From positions 255,001-319,000 of the forward strand of contig JAXRKP010000305.1 in NCBI GenBank assembly GCA_037039925.1: a stretch of DNA of 64,000 nt. The letters are read 5' to 3'. Source of the stretch: Doris montereyensis. Its lineage: Eukaryota; Mollusca; Gastropoda; Nudibranchia; Dorididae. Below the pieces are notes generated by a model, which searched no databases, was not told the origin of the DNA, and saw only the letters and a program-made list of their open reading frames with translations. Of this stretch, positions 22,801 to 32,264 are shown in pieces. Positions within the stretch are counted from its first letter, which is position 1. The number at the start of each line of letters is the position of its first letter. A program made the position numbers and the translations under genes.

Positions 22801-23186
22801 ATTGTGATGATGATGATGAGGACGACGATGATGATGATAAGGCACACTTGGTACTACATTGACATTTGAAGAAGATGATATAGAGGCTCTGTGGGTATTT
22901 TCTGGTTAAAGTCTGTGTGAGTGAGGAACAATAGAACATTTTGATCTCTCAGTTTGACGTTTAGTGTAAGAGAAGTCTACCACTGCGCATGGATCTGGTC
23001 TATCAAATGTGTGTATATATATATTATTATATTTAATTTGTAGCAGTTGCGTCTGGTATTATCATACGTGTATACATAATGAAAAATGAGAGTTTAACAC
23101 TTACCTGCGGCATCCCCAATGATTGCCCCTACAACAGCAGCAATTCTACGTTGCTGCATGGGATTAAATTTCACTGCTGTGGCCAT
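10710..23186 (-). CDS. SELENOJ: Selenoprotein J-like ADP-ribosylglycohydrolase (J1-crystallin family)
   Basis: Eight exons, all with GT-AG introns: 23105-23186, 19678-19852, 18794-18882, 15520-15607, 14535-14689, 13325-13519, 12549-12692, 10710-10808. Together they encode about 341 residues, a usual length for the family. Landmarks in order: start MATAVKFNP in a good initiation context, VVGAIIGDAAAQPLHWIY, TGRNTCYGDEAF (the J1/SelJ counterpart of the metal-binding TDDT motif), PWRNGSVKDFL, ALYAG, ELDKAVIG, TGA-HLPRS, GGCNASRS and DGLDSIPDKWK. In bacterial relatives the sequence before His-Leu/Val-Pro is Ser-Cys; here that Cys is an in-frame TGA (13326-13328), and a SECIS-like hairpin follows in the 3' UTR. 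ADP-ribosylglycohydrolases remove ADP-ribose; members of this branch are crystallin-like or of unknown activity, so no reaction is claimed. Five single-base indels must be tolerated to read the protein. Confidence 0.88.
10940..12475. repeat. Minisatellite, unit about 32 bp, in the last SelJ intron
   Basis: About 50 copies of 'GATAGGAAGGGAGGCAAGAT' + 'GAAAGACAGACA', some with extra GACAGA blocks. The 345-534-residue minus-strand frames (Leu/Ser/Cys-rich) are translations of it. Confidence 0.96.
12549..12692 (-). CDS. SELENOJ: SelJ-like exon 7
   Basis: Encodes HLPRSLQSALHGTMTADGFV, then, after one extra base around 12627-12632, ATMRIGGCNASRSSIIGAC and IAVRV. GGCNxSR corresponds to the second metal-site block GGDxxSR of the family. 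Acceptor TCCCTCAG, donor GTAGGC. Confidence 0.85.
12745..13265. repeat. Minisatellite, unit about 23 bp
   Basis: About 20 copies of 'AAATGTCAAGGTACTACATC' + 'AGT' between SelJ exons 7 and 6. Confidence 0.95.
13325..13519 (-). CDS. SELENOJ: SelJ-like exon 6, carrying the in-frame TGA
   Basis: Encodes ILEQYILHQDPKDVLQTAI and, after one extra C in the six-base run at 13427-13432, ELDKAVIGQLRQVIRAL and AVTSDFKKD. The TGA at 13326-13328 follows, then one base (C) before the donor GTGAGT. That C plus AT of the next exon gives His, so the frame through the TGA is the frame of exon 7. Confidence 0.85.
13326..13328 (-). other. SELENOJ: In-frame TGA, predicted selenocysteine codon
   Basis: Context Lys-Lys-Asp-[TGA]-His-Leu-Pro-Arg-Ser. 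In related glycohydrolases the residue before His-(Leu/Val)-Pro-Gly is Cys. The reading frame is open and homologous on both sides, about 85 codons before the terminal TAA. Confidence 0.7.
13640..13760. mobile_element. Degenerate copy of interspersed family C
   Basis: Contains 'AATTTACGCTGTCCACCATT', 'GTTCAGGGTATATTAAGAGG', AAACAG, then A-rich sequence and 'TACCAGCACCACC'. Lies in the intron between SelJ exons 6 and 5. Confidence 0.55.
13795..14490. repeat. Irregular C-rich minisatellite, unit about 45-60 bp
   Basis: Repeats of 'AGACTGATGACATGGAGAAA' + 'TAAAAACA' + a run of C + an A-rich stretch. The C runs differ in length between units. Confidence 0.88.
14535..14689 (-). CDS. SELENOJ: SelJ-like exon 5
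   Basis: Encodes SDKDDQIDCAIRIIP, then VALYAG, then LLTKVEEGLSVTQ and the alanine-rich ACALASAR helix. Two bases appear to be missing, in the G runs at 14643-14646 and 14618-14620 (plus strand). Acceptor ATTTAAG, donor GTATGT. Confidence 0.82.
14641..15310. repeat. Tandem repeat grown from the SelJ exon 5 / intron boundary
   Basis: The first part of exon 5 plus its acceptor and about 50 bp of intron (14641-14740) is repeated at 14750-14850 and, more degenerately, at 14865-14960. Further on only the intron part is repeated ('AGACAAAAGATTA.TCA.ATT' + 'GTGAAGTG.(T/A)GGGGAATGA') down to 15,310. Confidence 0.85.
15520..15612 (-). CDS. SELENOJ: SelJ-like exon 4
   Basis: Encodes KPTLPIDVPWRNGSVKDFLA and NYAQKKRPTG. 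The acceptor is either CCCACAG (start 15612) or GTGAG five bases further in (start 15607). Only the second keeps the frame with exon 3, but a missing base cannot be excluded. Donor GTAAAG. The open frame reading on past the donor to 15347 is intron. Confidence 0.78.
16211..18385 (-). mobile_element. 5'-truncated RTE-like non-LTR retrotransposon
   Basis: Minus-strand fragments of one retrotransposon protein in order: the end of an apurinic-type endonuclease domain (KSMIDYIIVSSSFLQ, about 18,290), then reverse transcriptase motifs ([58 protein letters not shown] at 17,284-17,964; [18 protein letters not shown] at 16,901-17,215) and the C-terminal LYGSETWTL...LRWFGHV block (16,460-16,720). Several frameshifts and stops show it is dead. 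The 3' end is a GAAA tetranucleotide tail (16,211-16,240), as in RTE elements; clade assignment is tentative. It sits in the SelJ intron between exons 4 and 3, in the same orientation. Confidence 0.85.
18405..18640. repeat. Three tandem copies of a 66-bp unit
   Basis: 'CAGGGTTAACTCCCTTAGCC' + 'TTTGGTCA' + 'AAGAC..GCCTGCAAGGCAGC' repeated three times, in the SelJ intron directly upstream of the LINE. Confidence 0.9.
18794..18882 (-). CDS. SELENOJ: SelJ-like exon 3
   Basis: Encodes GLNIEHLEEETYKMFGPESE, matching the 'L.VEDL..RTY.FFGP.S.YE' region of SelJ/J1 proteins. Begins in phase 1 after TTTTTCAG and ends in phase 0 at a weak donor GTGGGG. Confidence 0.82.
19430..19670. repeat. AT-rich short-unit repeat
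   Basis: Variants of 'AAATTATAAGAAAACCAAT' of about 20-30 bp, ending directly at the donor of SelJ exon 2. Confidence 0.85.
19678..19852 (-). CDS. SELENOJ: SelJ-like exon 2
   Basis: Encodes AQPLHWIYKEDHMKAL and, after one extra base around 19770-19776, NPFYRVRTGRNTCYGDEAF and LTSLVASK. Acceptor TTTTTTCAG, donor GTATTA. The TCYGD segment is the SelJ/J1 form of the family's metal-site motif. Confidence 0.83.
20105..20390 (-). mobile_element. SINE family A copy, 5' part degraded
   Basis: Contains the family landmarks in reverse orientation: TTTGATTTGATTT tail, 'CTGGACTGCCCTGTAAACAG', 'CACACAGGGCTTCC', 'TAGGTGTCGAT', 'CTACCTGGACCAGG'. Lies between SelJ exons 2 and 1. Confidence 0.75.
20474..20645 (-). 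mobile_element. SINE family A, truncated
   Basis: Starts with the GATTTGATTTGATTT tail and 'CCACAACTAAGGTGATCTC', runs to 'GGACCTCCTTTTAATCATCC', then is cut off by a minisatellite. Confidence 0.8.
20655..21465. repeat. Minisatellite, unit about 57 bp
   Basis: About 14 copies of 'TATAAATACGATGAAACAGT' + 'TCATTCTACATTACGATTCA' + 'TACCGAGTCCCCTAGTC'. Because the unit is divisible by three, an uninterrupted 173-residue repeat frame exists on the plus strand; it is not considered a gene. Confidence 0.95.
21512..22130. repeat. Minisatellite, unit 21 bp
   Basis: About 29 copies of 'AACAACAATGACAGTGGCA' + A/C + variable base. Frames on both strands are repeat translations. Confidence 0.96.
22155..22500. 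repeat. Minisatellite, unit about 54 bp
   Basis: Six copies of 'GATGATGGATTGATAATGAT' + 'GACAATTAATGACTTGATAA' + 'TGTTGATGTTT'. Confidence 0.95.
22575..22845. mobile_element. SINE-like repeat (family D) followed by a GAT-rich tract
   Basis: 'ATAGCTGGGTACTCATTCAC', 'GAATGAAGTACC', 'CCACCTGTGCCAGCGGTGGG', 'CTGAACCTGTGTCGTCATGA' recur at 57,855-57,985 and, in reverse, near 61,940. About 22,736-22,845 is a GAT/GAC-rich tract. Confidence 0.6.
23105..23186 (-). CDS. SELENOJ: SelJ-like exon 1 (start codon)
   Basis: ATG at 23186-23184 in ACCATGG context, encoding MATAVKFNPMQQRR and then the glycine-rich VVGAIIGDAA that opens all ADP-ribosylglycohydrolases. Ends in phase 1 at donor GTAAGT. Confidence 0.85.
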
Positions 23187-23339
23187 GGTGAGAAATGGCA
23201 CCTACACACCGTTAAGTGATCAGAAAGAAAAAAATGTTCCTTGTTAGACAAAACTTCTCTTCATTACGTTGAAGAAATTTTATGATTTCATTGATCTGCT
23301 TAGCAAAATTGTTTACAAAACAATTGCTCTTCAGCAGTA

Positions 23340-23720
23340 GCAACAAATGATGAGACAAAATCAGAAACACAACAATAAAAGATCAAACCAAAGCGGATGG
23401 CATAAAAACTAAGATAGAAATAAATTAACTAAGATGGTTTGGACATGTAAGCAGAATGAATGACAATAGAATAGCTAAATCAGTATACAGTGCTAAAACC
23501 CAAGGTAAAAGACCAAAAGGCAGACCTCAGAGGAAGTGGGAAGAAGATATAAAAGAGACATTAAAGCAAAGAAATTAAACCTTCACGGAAGGAAACAGAA
23601 AATGCCAGGACACGGAAGCCTGGAGAAAGATCATTTCGGGCATCTGAATCCACACACCGAAAGGTAGAATGGGAAATGATAAAGAAAGAAAGAAAGGAAG
23701 TGACAGTATTGCGACAACAG
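23340..23720 (+). mobile_element. 3' fragment of the RTE-like LINE
   Basis: Plus-strand sequence matches the 3' ends of the elements at 16.2 and 54.1 kb: 'TTAACTAAGATGGTTTGGAC' (WFGH), AAAGACCAAAAGGCAGACC, ATGCCAGGACA, 'CTGGAGAAAGATCATTT', then AAAGAAAGAAAG. Severely 5'-truncated; located just upstream of the SelJ start. Confidence 0.85.
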
Positions 23721-23724
23721 ATGG

Positions 23725-24260
23725 GACTGAAGACTGACGACAACGGCCAGAACACGAGCAGTTCCACAAGTGAGTGAGACGAGTGACGATAGACTGACTG
23801 ATGAACACGAGCAGTTCAAATGTAACAATGACAAGGGACCAGACCGAGACGCTAATCGGACTGAGACTGAAACCAATCTGTGGTTCAAGGAAGCATTGGA
23901 GTATGGACACATATAGTTACCGAGAAGTGCGGGAGTCTCGTTTATATAGGAGCATTTTTCAGTAAACGTTTTAGCAGTCCCTGTTACCTAATTTGCATAC
24001 AAAGTGCGCAGTTTGTGTATAATGATTGATTGACGTTGTAAATAAATTGTTGGAAAAGTTTGTGTATATATGTGTGGTACAATATACTTAATAACTTACA
24101 AAGAAAAAGAGAAAACCATTGGCTGAAATTTTGTTAAAAGATAAAAAATCCACGATAGAAAAGTTTTTGTGTTCTCTCCCTTTGATATTCATGGATCCCT
24201 ATCACGTGTGCAGTCTATTTAAAGTAACAAGTATTATAAAAATTGTTATGGATAATGGGA
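23725..24260. other. No feature recognised
   Basis: Single-copy sequence upstream of the SelJ gene; the promoter may lie here or between 23,190 and 23,340. No TATA box or other element can be named with confidence. Confidence 0.3.
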
Positions 24261-24264
24261 GTTT

Positions 24265-24690
24265 ATCAACCATCCCTTACCCTACTCCCTTAACCTATAA
24301 CAGAAAATCCCTCTGAACGACCCCCCCCCGCCCCATCCAAGGCAAGCGTAGGTGGCCGGGGAAACTGAGAGGCAATAGGGGTGAACATATGTGTTTTATT
24401 GTTACCCATCTATCAACCATCCCTTACCCTGCTCCCTTAACCTTAAACAAAAGTTCCCCCTGAAAGACCTCCCACAATCCCCCCCTCCAAGGCAAACGTA
24501 GTAGGTCGCCAGGGAAATGCATCATACCAATAGCTTTGTTACTAGGGGTAAACATACGACACGTCTTTTATTGTCAACCATCCCTTACCCTGCTTCCTTA
24601 ACCTGAAACATAATCTCCCGCTGAACAGCACACCCCCCCCCCCGAGGCAAGCGTAGGTCGTCGGGGAAACGCATAGCAGTAGCTTTGTCG
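24265..24690. repeat. Three tandem copies of a 130-150 bp unit
   Basis: Each copy contains 'CAACCATCCCTTACCCT', 'CTCCCTTAACCT', a C run, 'CAAGGCAAGCGTAGGT' and 'GGGGAAAC'. The second and third copies add 'TAGCTTTGTTACTAGGGGT'. Confidence 0.85.
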
Positions 24691-25314
24691 CTAGGCAGTC
24701 CCGAAGAGTTGGAGCAGTGAAAAAAATCCTGAATTTTATCTTGTCGACAGTAAAATCAATTAGATAGAAAGAATATGGCCACTGTGTGGAGGCTTTCAGG
24801 CTCAACTCAGTATTTCTCTATGGATTATTGTGTCAAAAAAATTATTTCTGTCCATTGGATTGTGCTAGAATGATATGTAAAGATGCTGAAGTGATTTTAT
24901 TTGCTTTTGAGTTAAGGTTTTTGCTTTTAGTATGTACATGAGTAACTGTCAAAATACAGTCATCCTATATCACTGAAAAGTTGGTAGCATCCTTGGTTGC
25001 CATAGAAACAGCCACCATCTTATATTTCGACCCAATTTCAAAATGTATCTTCTCCCTTAGTTATGAATAAAATCACTCAAAACCTGTGCAGATCGACTTT
25101 TCCATTCAATATCTTAAAAGTGACGTCCGGCTTTTTTTATATTTTGGATAGTTTTTTTTTTTTAATGAATTTTTGAAAATACCATATATTGTGAATGTAC
25201 AAAAACGGAATGTTTATCTTGTCGACAGTGAAACCAGCGAGATAGAAATAAATGTAGCATCCTTTACATAATAAGGATGCCAAAGGAAGATAAATTTTGA
25301 AAATTTATTGAAAA

Positions 25315-26314
25315 ATAAAATTAAACCGTCCCCAGTCACCATAAAAGGGAAAGAAATTAAGCAAGCACATAGCTACAAGTATTTAGGAATAATAATTGAT
25401 AACACATTGAATTGAACCGAGTACACAGACATTTTCATGAAAAAGCGAACACACAGCTTTATTGCAAGAGAAAACTAAGATCTTTTCATGTCGATACACA
25501 CCTATTACAAATGTTCTATTCGTCAGTTAAATGTTTGGTGTTGACCATTGGGCTTCCCAGTTGGGGTGGGAACATAACTAAATTTGATAGGAGACTTGGC
25601 GGGTGATCAGAAAGGCAGGTGGGCTGATGACGAAACTCATCCACTTCGTGCAGACATTGACTGTCTAAAAATTAATAGAAGTGGTAGGTTCAGAGTCCCA
25701 GGGGCCAACACAAACAGATACCTGAATTCATTCATTCCGTCCGCAGTCAAGATTTTTAACAAAACAAATGGACGTGGGGGTTGGACATGGATGAATGAGC
25801 TTTAACCGAGGGCGTGTATGTGGGGGTTGGTTGGGATGTAGTATGTGTGTGTGGGTGGGTGAGAAGGGGGGGGGGGGGGGGTCCTACGCATCTGTGATGT
25901 ATTTATCAACACAAATGGAGGTGGGGTTGGGCATGGATGAATGAGCTTTATCCGAAGGCGTGTGTATGGGGGTCGGTTGAGATGTAGTGTGTGTGGGTGG
26001 GGGGGGGGGGGTCGAATGAGGTTGTGTATCCTGCGCATTTCTGTGATCTATTTATCAAAACAAATGGATGCGGGGGGTGGAAATGGATGAATGAGCTTTG
26101 ATCGAAGGCGTGCATGTGCGCAGGGGTCGGTTTAATCGAAGGCGTGCACGTGCGTAGGGGTTGGTTGGGAGTGTTGTGTCATGGGTGAGGGATCGAATAT
26201 GGTTGTATATCCTACGCATTTCTGTGATGTATTTATCAACACAAATGGAGGTGGGGGTTGGGCATGGATGAATGAGCTTTATCCGAAGGGCGTGTGTAAG
26301 GGGGTCGGTTGAGA

Positions 26315-26346
<32 letters not shown>

Positions 26347-26560
26347 GTGGGGGGGGGGGTCAAATGAGGTTGTATATCTGACGCATTTCTGTGAAGTATT
26401 TGTCGTACTAATACTCTTATCATATTACTGCATTAATGTTTGGCAATTTTAATAATGAATAGATCTATGTATTATGAATTTTGAACTTATTTATAAATGA
26501 GGAACAGAATGTAATTTCCTTCTTTGGATGAATAAAGTATTATTATTATTTTTTCTTACA
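25315..26560 (+). mobile_element. 3' end of a CR1/Rex-like non-LTR retrotransposon with an internal repeat
   Basis: Plus-strand fragments read HSYKYLGIIIDNTLN, then KRKLRSFHVDTHLLQMFYSS, SWGGNITKFDRR, and HPLRADIDCLK with GRFRVPG and NSFIPSAVKIFN. This is the usual C-terminus after the reverse transcriptase in CR1/Rex-type elements. A GT/G-rich minisatellite (25,800-26,395) follows the stop, then an AT-rich 3' end (26,400-26,560) closing with GATGAATAAAG and an ATT trinucleotide tail. Frameshifted and 5'-truncated. Confidence 0.75.
25800..26395. repeat. Minisatellite of about 120-150 bp units within the LINE 3' region
   Basis: Each unit carries 'CATGGATGAATGAGCTTTA', 'CGAAGGCGTG', 'GGTCGGTT', a GT or G run, and 'GCATTTCTGTGATGTATTTA'. 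It appears to have grown from the end of the LINE coding region, because the first 'ATGGATGAATGAGCTTTAA' overlaps the LINE stop. Confidence 0.85.
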
Positions 26561-28235
26561 AAAAACAAATAATTTCTCAAAAAGTTTACAAGATATTTTT
26601 TTTAAAAAAACGTCATTCCATTAACATTGACAAGAGGAACCTGTATTCCAAATATAATACAAATCGTTCGTTAAATGGCACAGTAGAGGAGATAGAAATT
26701 TAGTGTGAAAAAGCTATATTTCGAGAAAAATGCAAGTAAAAATATCAAAAGAAAATAACACAAAACAAACACTTCAGACAAATTCCCCTTGTTGTAGCAG
26801 CCCCCTTACTCTTTCGACAGTCTCTGGCATTGTTACTAATGTAAAGAGCATGATAAATCTAGGTTTAGATGCGCACTGTTGTGGAAAGCAGACGTCATAA
26901 TGACCAGTTTTTTGTTTTTTTCCTCTATATCATATGTTTGTGCATGTGTTTACATATACTGACACGCAACGCCTTTTACATCACACAGCGATGGGCCGAA
27001 GCGATGAGCGGTGTCGGCAGAAGCCAGGTAACATCGGTGTTGCCACATTTGGCGATTAGCCGCCAATATACGGGTTTTTACTGCCTTCTTCTCAGTCAGT
27101 GTTAGAGTAATTTACATCAAAATTTTGACTGTTTTTACCTACCCTCACCTGCAAAATATTTTGTAAAAATAATAATTATACGTCATATGGACATTTTCCT
27201 GCCATTAACTTGTAGAAAATGATCCTTCTACCCGAATATGCAAAGAACAGAAAATATACCTTTTGGTCCCACTCGCCAGTCCAGGTTATGCCCCCCCCTT
27301 AAGGAGTATCTAGGGATCTATTATTCTGTAGATCTAGACTAAGACTATACTATAGATCTAGACTAGATATATCTATATTCTAGTTTGCATATGAACATTT
27401 TAGAATACAACAAGAAATGAAGTTGCATTCACCCACGTGTCAGTAGAGGATGGCGGCTCCACAGCTAGCGTCGCTAGGATCTAATTCTAGACTGAAGGAA
27501 AACACGACAGGCCTTAACCTCTGGATTTGTATTATTAGATAAGAAAAGAGTGTATGGCCATCGTTATGTCATGAGCTGATTCAGCAAACTCGCGAGTCTT
27601 CGTATTATTCACAGCTATTTAGATAGTTTACATTGCCACATCTCTTTGTTGTTTACGTTATTTATCTTTTTTTAAATTGCTAATAGATCTAGATCTAGAT
27701 CTAGATCTTGGCCTTTAGTCATCTTCTTTGTCATACTACTATTGGGATATCTTCCTCACTGTTACTAGATCTAGTGTTACTTACTTATATCATCACTGTC
27801 TTTTTCTTTCTATTTTTCTCCTTTATGTTTTTCTTCTGACATCACATTGTGTGATGCCTGAGGTAGTACTTAGATCTAGATTCTAGATATTTCTCGTTTG
27901 TTGTCTGACGAAGGGTTATACCCGAAACGTCACGTGTTTGTTCTGTCTTTATTATTAGTGGAGTTGTCACTTATTGCCATATTTCGCCTAGCGTCGAGTT
28001 GATAACAAAGCAAGAGTTGTCTCTCTTTGTTTACGTTTTACGTGCGGTTATAAACAGGCCGTGCACCGACCCCTGATTCGCTGAAAAACCTGGTTGTGAT
28101 ACGAGACAAACGTAAGCCAACATCTAACAACGGTCATACTTCTTCTCCTTCTTCTTCGTTTTCTTCTTATTCTTCTTATCATTGACGATCATGTTCTTCC
28201 ACACTTATCGATCGCTGGTCACTCTTATCAGGTTG
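26560..28235. other. Single-copy stretch without recognised genes
   Basis: AT-rich. Contains two clusters of the palindromic hexamer AGATCT in ATCTAG steps (27,320-27,370 and 27,685-27,710) and the hammerhead-like motif listed separately. No homologous open frame was recognised. Confidence 0.4.
27896..27950 (+). ncRNA. Hammerhead-ribozyme-like core
   Basis: CTGACGA, then AGGGTTATACCC (4-bp stem II with a short loop), then GAAACGTC. This is the conserved hammerhead order CUGANGA - stem II - GAA - A..U - C, with a minimal stem III (ACGU) as described for hammerheads in Penelope-like elements, which act as dimers. Stem I is only partly visible (TTGT before, ACGTG after). No Penelope protein is seen nearby, so this would be a solitary remnant. 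Confidence 0.5.
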
Positions 28236-31205
28236 TTTACTTCCTTTGTCTTGAAACCATGCCTTCGCACTGACTAAGCCCCAGGAGAGACAGCCCTTGA
28301 AACCATGCCTTCACACCTCGTAAGTCTAAGGGAAGACAGCCCTTGAAACCATGCTTTCGCACTGACTAAGCCTCAGGGGAGACAGCCCTTGAAACCATGC
28401 TTTCACACCTCGTAAATCTAAGAGGAGACAGCCCTTGAAACCATGCCTTCGCACCGACTAAGCCTCAGGGGAGACAGCCCTTGAAACTATGCCTTCATAC
28501 CTCGTAAGCCTCAGTCTCGGAGGGGGGAAGAGCCCTTGAAACCATGCCTTCGAACTGGCTTAGCCTCAGGGGAGACAGCCCTTGAAACCATGCTCGCACT
28601 GACTACGCCTCAGGCGAGAGCTCTTGAAACCATGCCTTCATACCTCGTAAGCCTCGGGGGAAACAGCCCTTGAAACCATGCATTCACACTGACTAAGCCT
28701 CAGGGGAGAAAGCCCTTGAAACCTTGCCTTCACACTCGTAAGTCTCAGGGGAGACAGCCCTTGAAATCATGACTTCGCACTGACTAAGACTCTGAGGAGA
28801 CAGCCCTTGAAACAATGCCTTCGCACTGACTAACCCTCAGGGGAGACAGCCCTTGAAACCATACCTTCGCACTGACTAAGCCTCAGGGGAGAAAGCCCTT
28901 GAAACCATGCCTTCACACTTCGTAAGTCTAAGGGGAGACAGCCCTTGAAACCATGCCTTCATACCTCGTAAGCCCCAGTTTCGGGGGGGGGGGTGTAGCC
29001 CTTGAAACCATGCCTACGAACTGACTAAGCCCTCAGGGGAGAAAGCCCTTGAAAACCATGCCTTCACACCTTGTAAGCCTCAGTGGAGACGGCTCTTGAA
29101 AGTATGCATTCGCACTGACTAAGCCCCAGGCGAGAGAGCTCTTGAAACCATGCCTCCATACCTCGTAAGCCTCGGGGACAGCCATTGAAACAAATGTCTT
29201 CGCACTGATTAAGCCTCAGGGGAGAAAGCCCTTGAAACCGTGCCTTCACATCTCGTAAGTCTCAGGCTGGAGAGCTCTTGAAACCATGCCTTCGCACTGA
29301 CTAAGCCTCAGGGAGAGAGCCCTTGAAACTATGCCTTCACACTGACAAAGTCTCAGGGGAGACAGCCCTTAAAACTATGCCTTCCCACCTCGTAAGTCTC
29401 AGGCAAGTTATCTCTTATAACCATGCCTTCGCACTGACTAAATCTCAGGGAAGACAGCCCTTGAAACCATGCTTTCACACCTCAGTGAAACCATGCTTTC
29501 ACACCCGTAAGCCTCGGGGACGACAGCCCTTGAAACCATGCCTTCATACCTCAAACCTCAAGGGCGACAGCCCTTGAAACCATGCCTTCATACCACATAC
29601 ACACCTCAGGCGAGAGAGCTCTTGAAACCATACCTTCACACGGACTAAGCCTCAAGGGAAACAGCCCTTGAAACTATAACTTCATACCCTGTGAAGCCTC
29701 AGGAGAGAAAGCTCTTGAAACCATGCCTTCGCACGAACTAAGCCTCAGGGCAGACAGCCCTTTAAACCATGCCTTCACACCTCGTAAGCTTCAGGCAAGA
29801 GAGCTATTGAACCCATGCCAACGCACCAAGTCTCAGAGCCCTTGAAACCATACCTTCATACCTCGTTAGTCTCAGGAAGATAGCTCTTGAAACCAAGCCT
29901 TCACACCTCGTAAGCCCTCAGGGAGAGAGCCCTTGAAATCATGCCTTCGCACTGACTAAGGCTCAGGAAAGAGAGAGCCCTTGAAACCATGCCTTCGCAC
30001 TGACAAAGTCTCAGGAGAGACAGCCTTTGAAACCATGCCTTCGCTTTGACTAAGCCTCAGGGGAGACAGCCATTGAGACCATGCCTTTGCACAGACTAAG
30101 CCTCAGGGTAGACAGCACTTTAAATTATGCCATCACACATCGTAGGCCTCAGACGCAGAGAACTCTTGAAACCATGCCTTCGCACTATGCCTCAGGGGAG
30201 ACAGCGATTTAAACCATGCCTTCACACATCATAAGCCTCAAACAAGAGAGTCCTTGAAACCATACCTTCATACCTCGTAAGCCTCAGGGGAGAGAGCTCT
30301 TGAAACCATGCCTTCACACAGACTAAGCCTCAGGGAGAGAGCTCTTGAAACCATGCCTTCACACGAACTAAGCCTCAGGTGAGAGAGATCTTGAAACCAT
30401 GCCTTCACACCTCGTAAGCCTCAGGGAGAGAGATCTTGAAACCATGCCTTCACACGGACTAAGCCTCAGGTGAGAGAGATCTTGAAACCATGCCTTCACA
30501 CGGACTAAGCCTCAGGTGAGAGAGATCTTGAAACCATGCCTTCACACCTCGTAAGCCTCAGGGGGAGAGATCTTGAAACCATCTTTGACTAAGCCTCAGG
30601 TGAGAGAGATCTTGAAACCATACCTTCACACGGACTAAGCCTCAGGTGAGAGAGATCTTGAAACCATGCCTTCACACCTCGTAAGCCTCAGGGGAGAGAG
30701 ATCTTGAAACCATGCCTTCACACCTGACGTAAGCCTCAGGTGAGAGAGATCTTGAAACCATGCCTTCACACCTCGTAAGCCTCAGGGGAGAGAGATCTTG
30801 AAACCATGCCTTCACACGGACTAAGCCTCAGGTGAGAGATCTTGAAACCATGCCTTCACACCTCGTAAGCCTCAGGTGAGAGAGATCTTGAAACCATGCC
30901 TTCACACCTCGTAAGCCTCAGGGGAGAGAGATCTTGAAACCATGCCTTCACATTGACTAAGCCTCAGGCGAGAGAGCTCTTGAAACCATGCCTTCACACC
31001 TCGTAAGCCTCAAACGAGAGAGTCCTTGAAACAATGCTTTCACACTGACTAAGCCCTCAGGCGAGAGAGCTGACACCATGCCTTCGAATTGACTAGACTA
31101 AGCCTTAGGGGAGAAAGCCTTGAAAATATGTCTTTGCACTGACTAGCCTAAGCCTTGGGGGAGATACCTCTTGAAACCATGCCTTCGCATTAACTAGACT
31201 AAGCC
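28235..31205. repeat. 3-kb minisatellite, unit about 46 bp
   Basis: About 63 copies of 'CCCTTGAAACCATGCCTTC' + '(G/A)CACTGACTAAGCCTCAGG' + 'GGAGACAG', alternating with a variant 'CACACCTCGTAAGCCTCAGG'. The two variants tend to alternate, so the higher-order unit is about 92 bp. Confidence 0.95.
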
Positions 31206-31497
<292 letters not shown>

Positions 31498-31594
31498 TGG
31501 ACAGAGGAAGGACTGCATTTAATCAACAGAAGCATATAGAATCTGATAAGTTCAGTATCCATTCTTCGGTCACAAAGCCATTCCAATTCCAAGG

Positions 31595-31862
31595 AAGAAC
31601 AGCCACAAAATTACCCAGATTTATGTTTCATTGAAATTTACCGTCCACAAAATTACCCAGATTTATGTTTCATTGAAATTTACCGTCCACAAAATTACCC
31701 AGATTTATGTTTCATTGAAATTTACCGTCCACAAAATTACCCAGATTTGTGTTTCATTGAAATTCACCCTGTCCACAAAATTACCCAGATTTATGTTTCA
31801 TTGAAATTTACCGTCCACAAAATTACCCAGATTTATGTTTCATTGAAATTTACCGTCCACAC
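31595..31862. repeat. Minisatellite, unit 43 bp, derived from family C
   Basis: Six copies of 'ACAAAATTACCCAGATTTAT' + 'GTTTCATTGAAATTTACCGT' + 'CC'. The second half is the start of family C, whose full copy follows at 31,895-32,035. Confidence 0.93.
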
Positions 31863-31894
31863 AATGCGGTTATCTCAGAGTGAAAGAAGAGGTT

Positions 31895-32035
31895 TGTTTG
31901 TTTAACTGAAATTTACCCTGTCCACCATCATGGTGATCTCAGAGTGAATTAGGAGGAAACAACCAGATAAAAAGAGAGGAGAAAGAATGAAAGGAAAAAA
32001 CAGGACCTATCTTCAGCACCCACCAATTCCCTCCA
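31895..32035. mobile_element. Interspersed family C copy
   Basis: 'GTTTAACTGAAATTTACCCT', 'GTCCACCATC', 'GTGATCTCAGAGTGAATTAG', AGGAAACAACC, then A-rich sequence and 'CAGCACCCACCAATTCCC'. Confidence 0.75.
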
Positions 32036-32264
32036 ATTCCCCACATAACAATAATAACAACACTTCAAAATGTATCAATTTCATTGTTTTATTTATAAAC
32101 ATCGTTTCATCATATATAATAATAATATATACATATTGACAATATGACGATGATAAGATATAGCATTACATTCACAATTACAGTTACTATAAATACAAAC
32201 AATCCTGTAAAGCAAATACAAAATGGAAATCTCAACGCCTGAACTATTCTGAACCATTCTGTAT

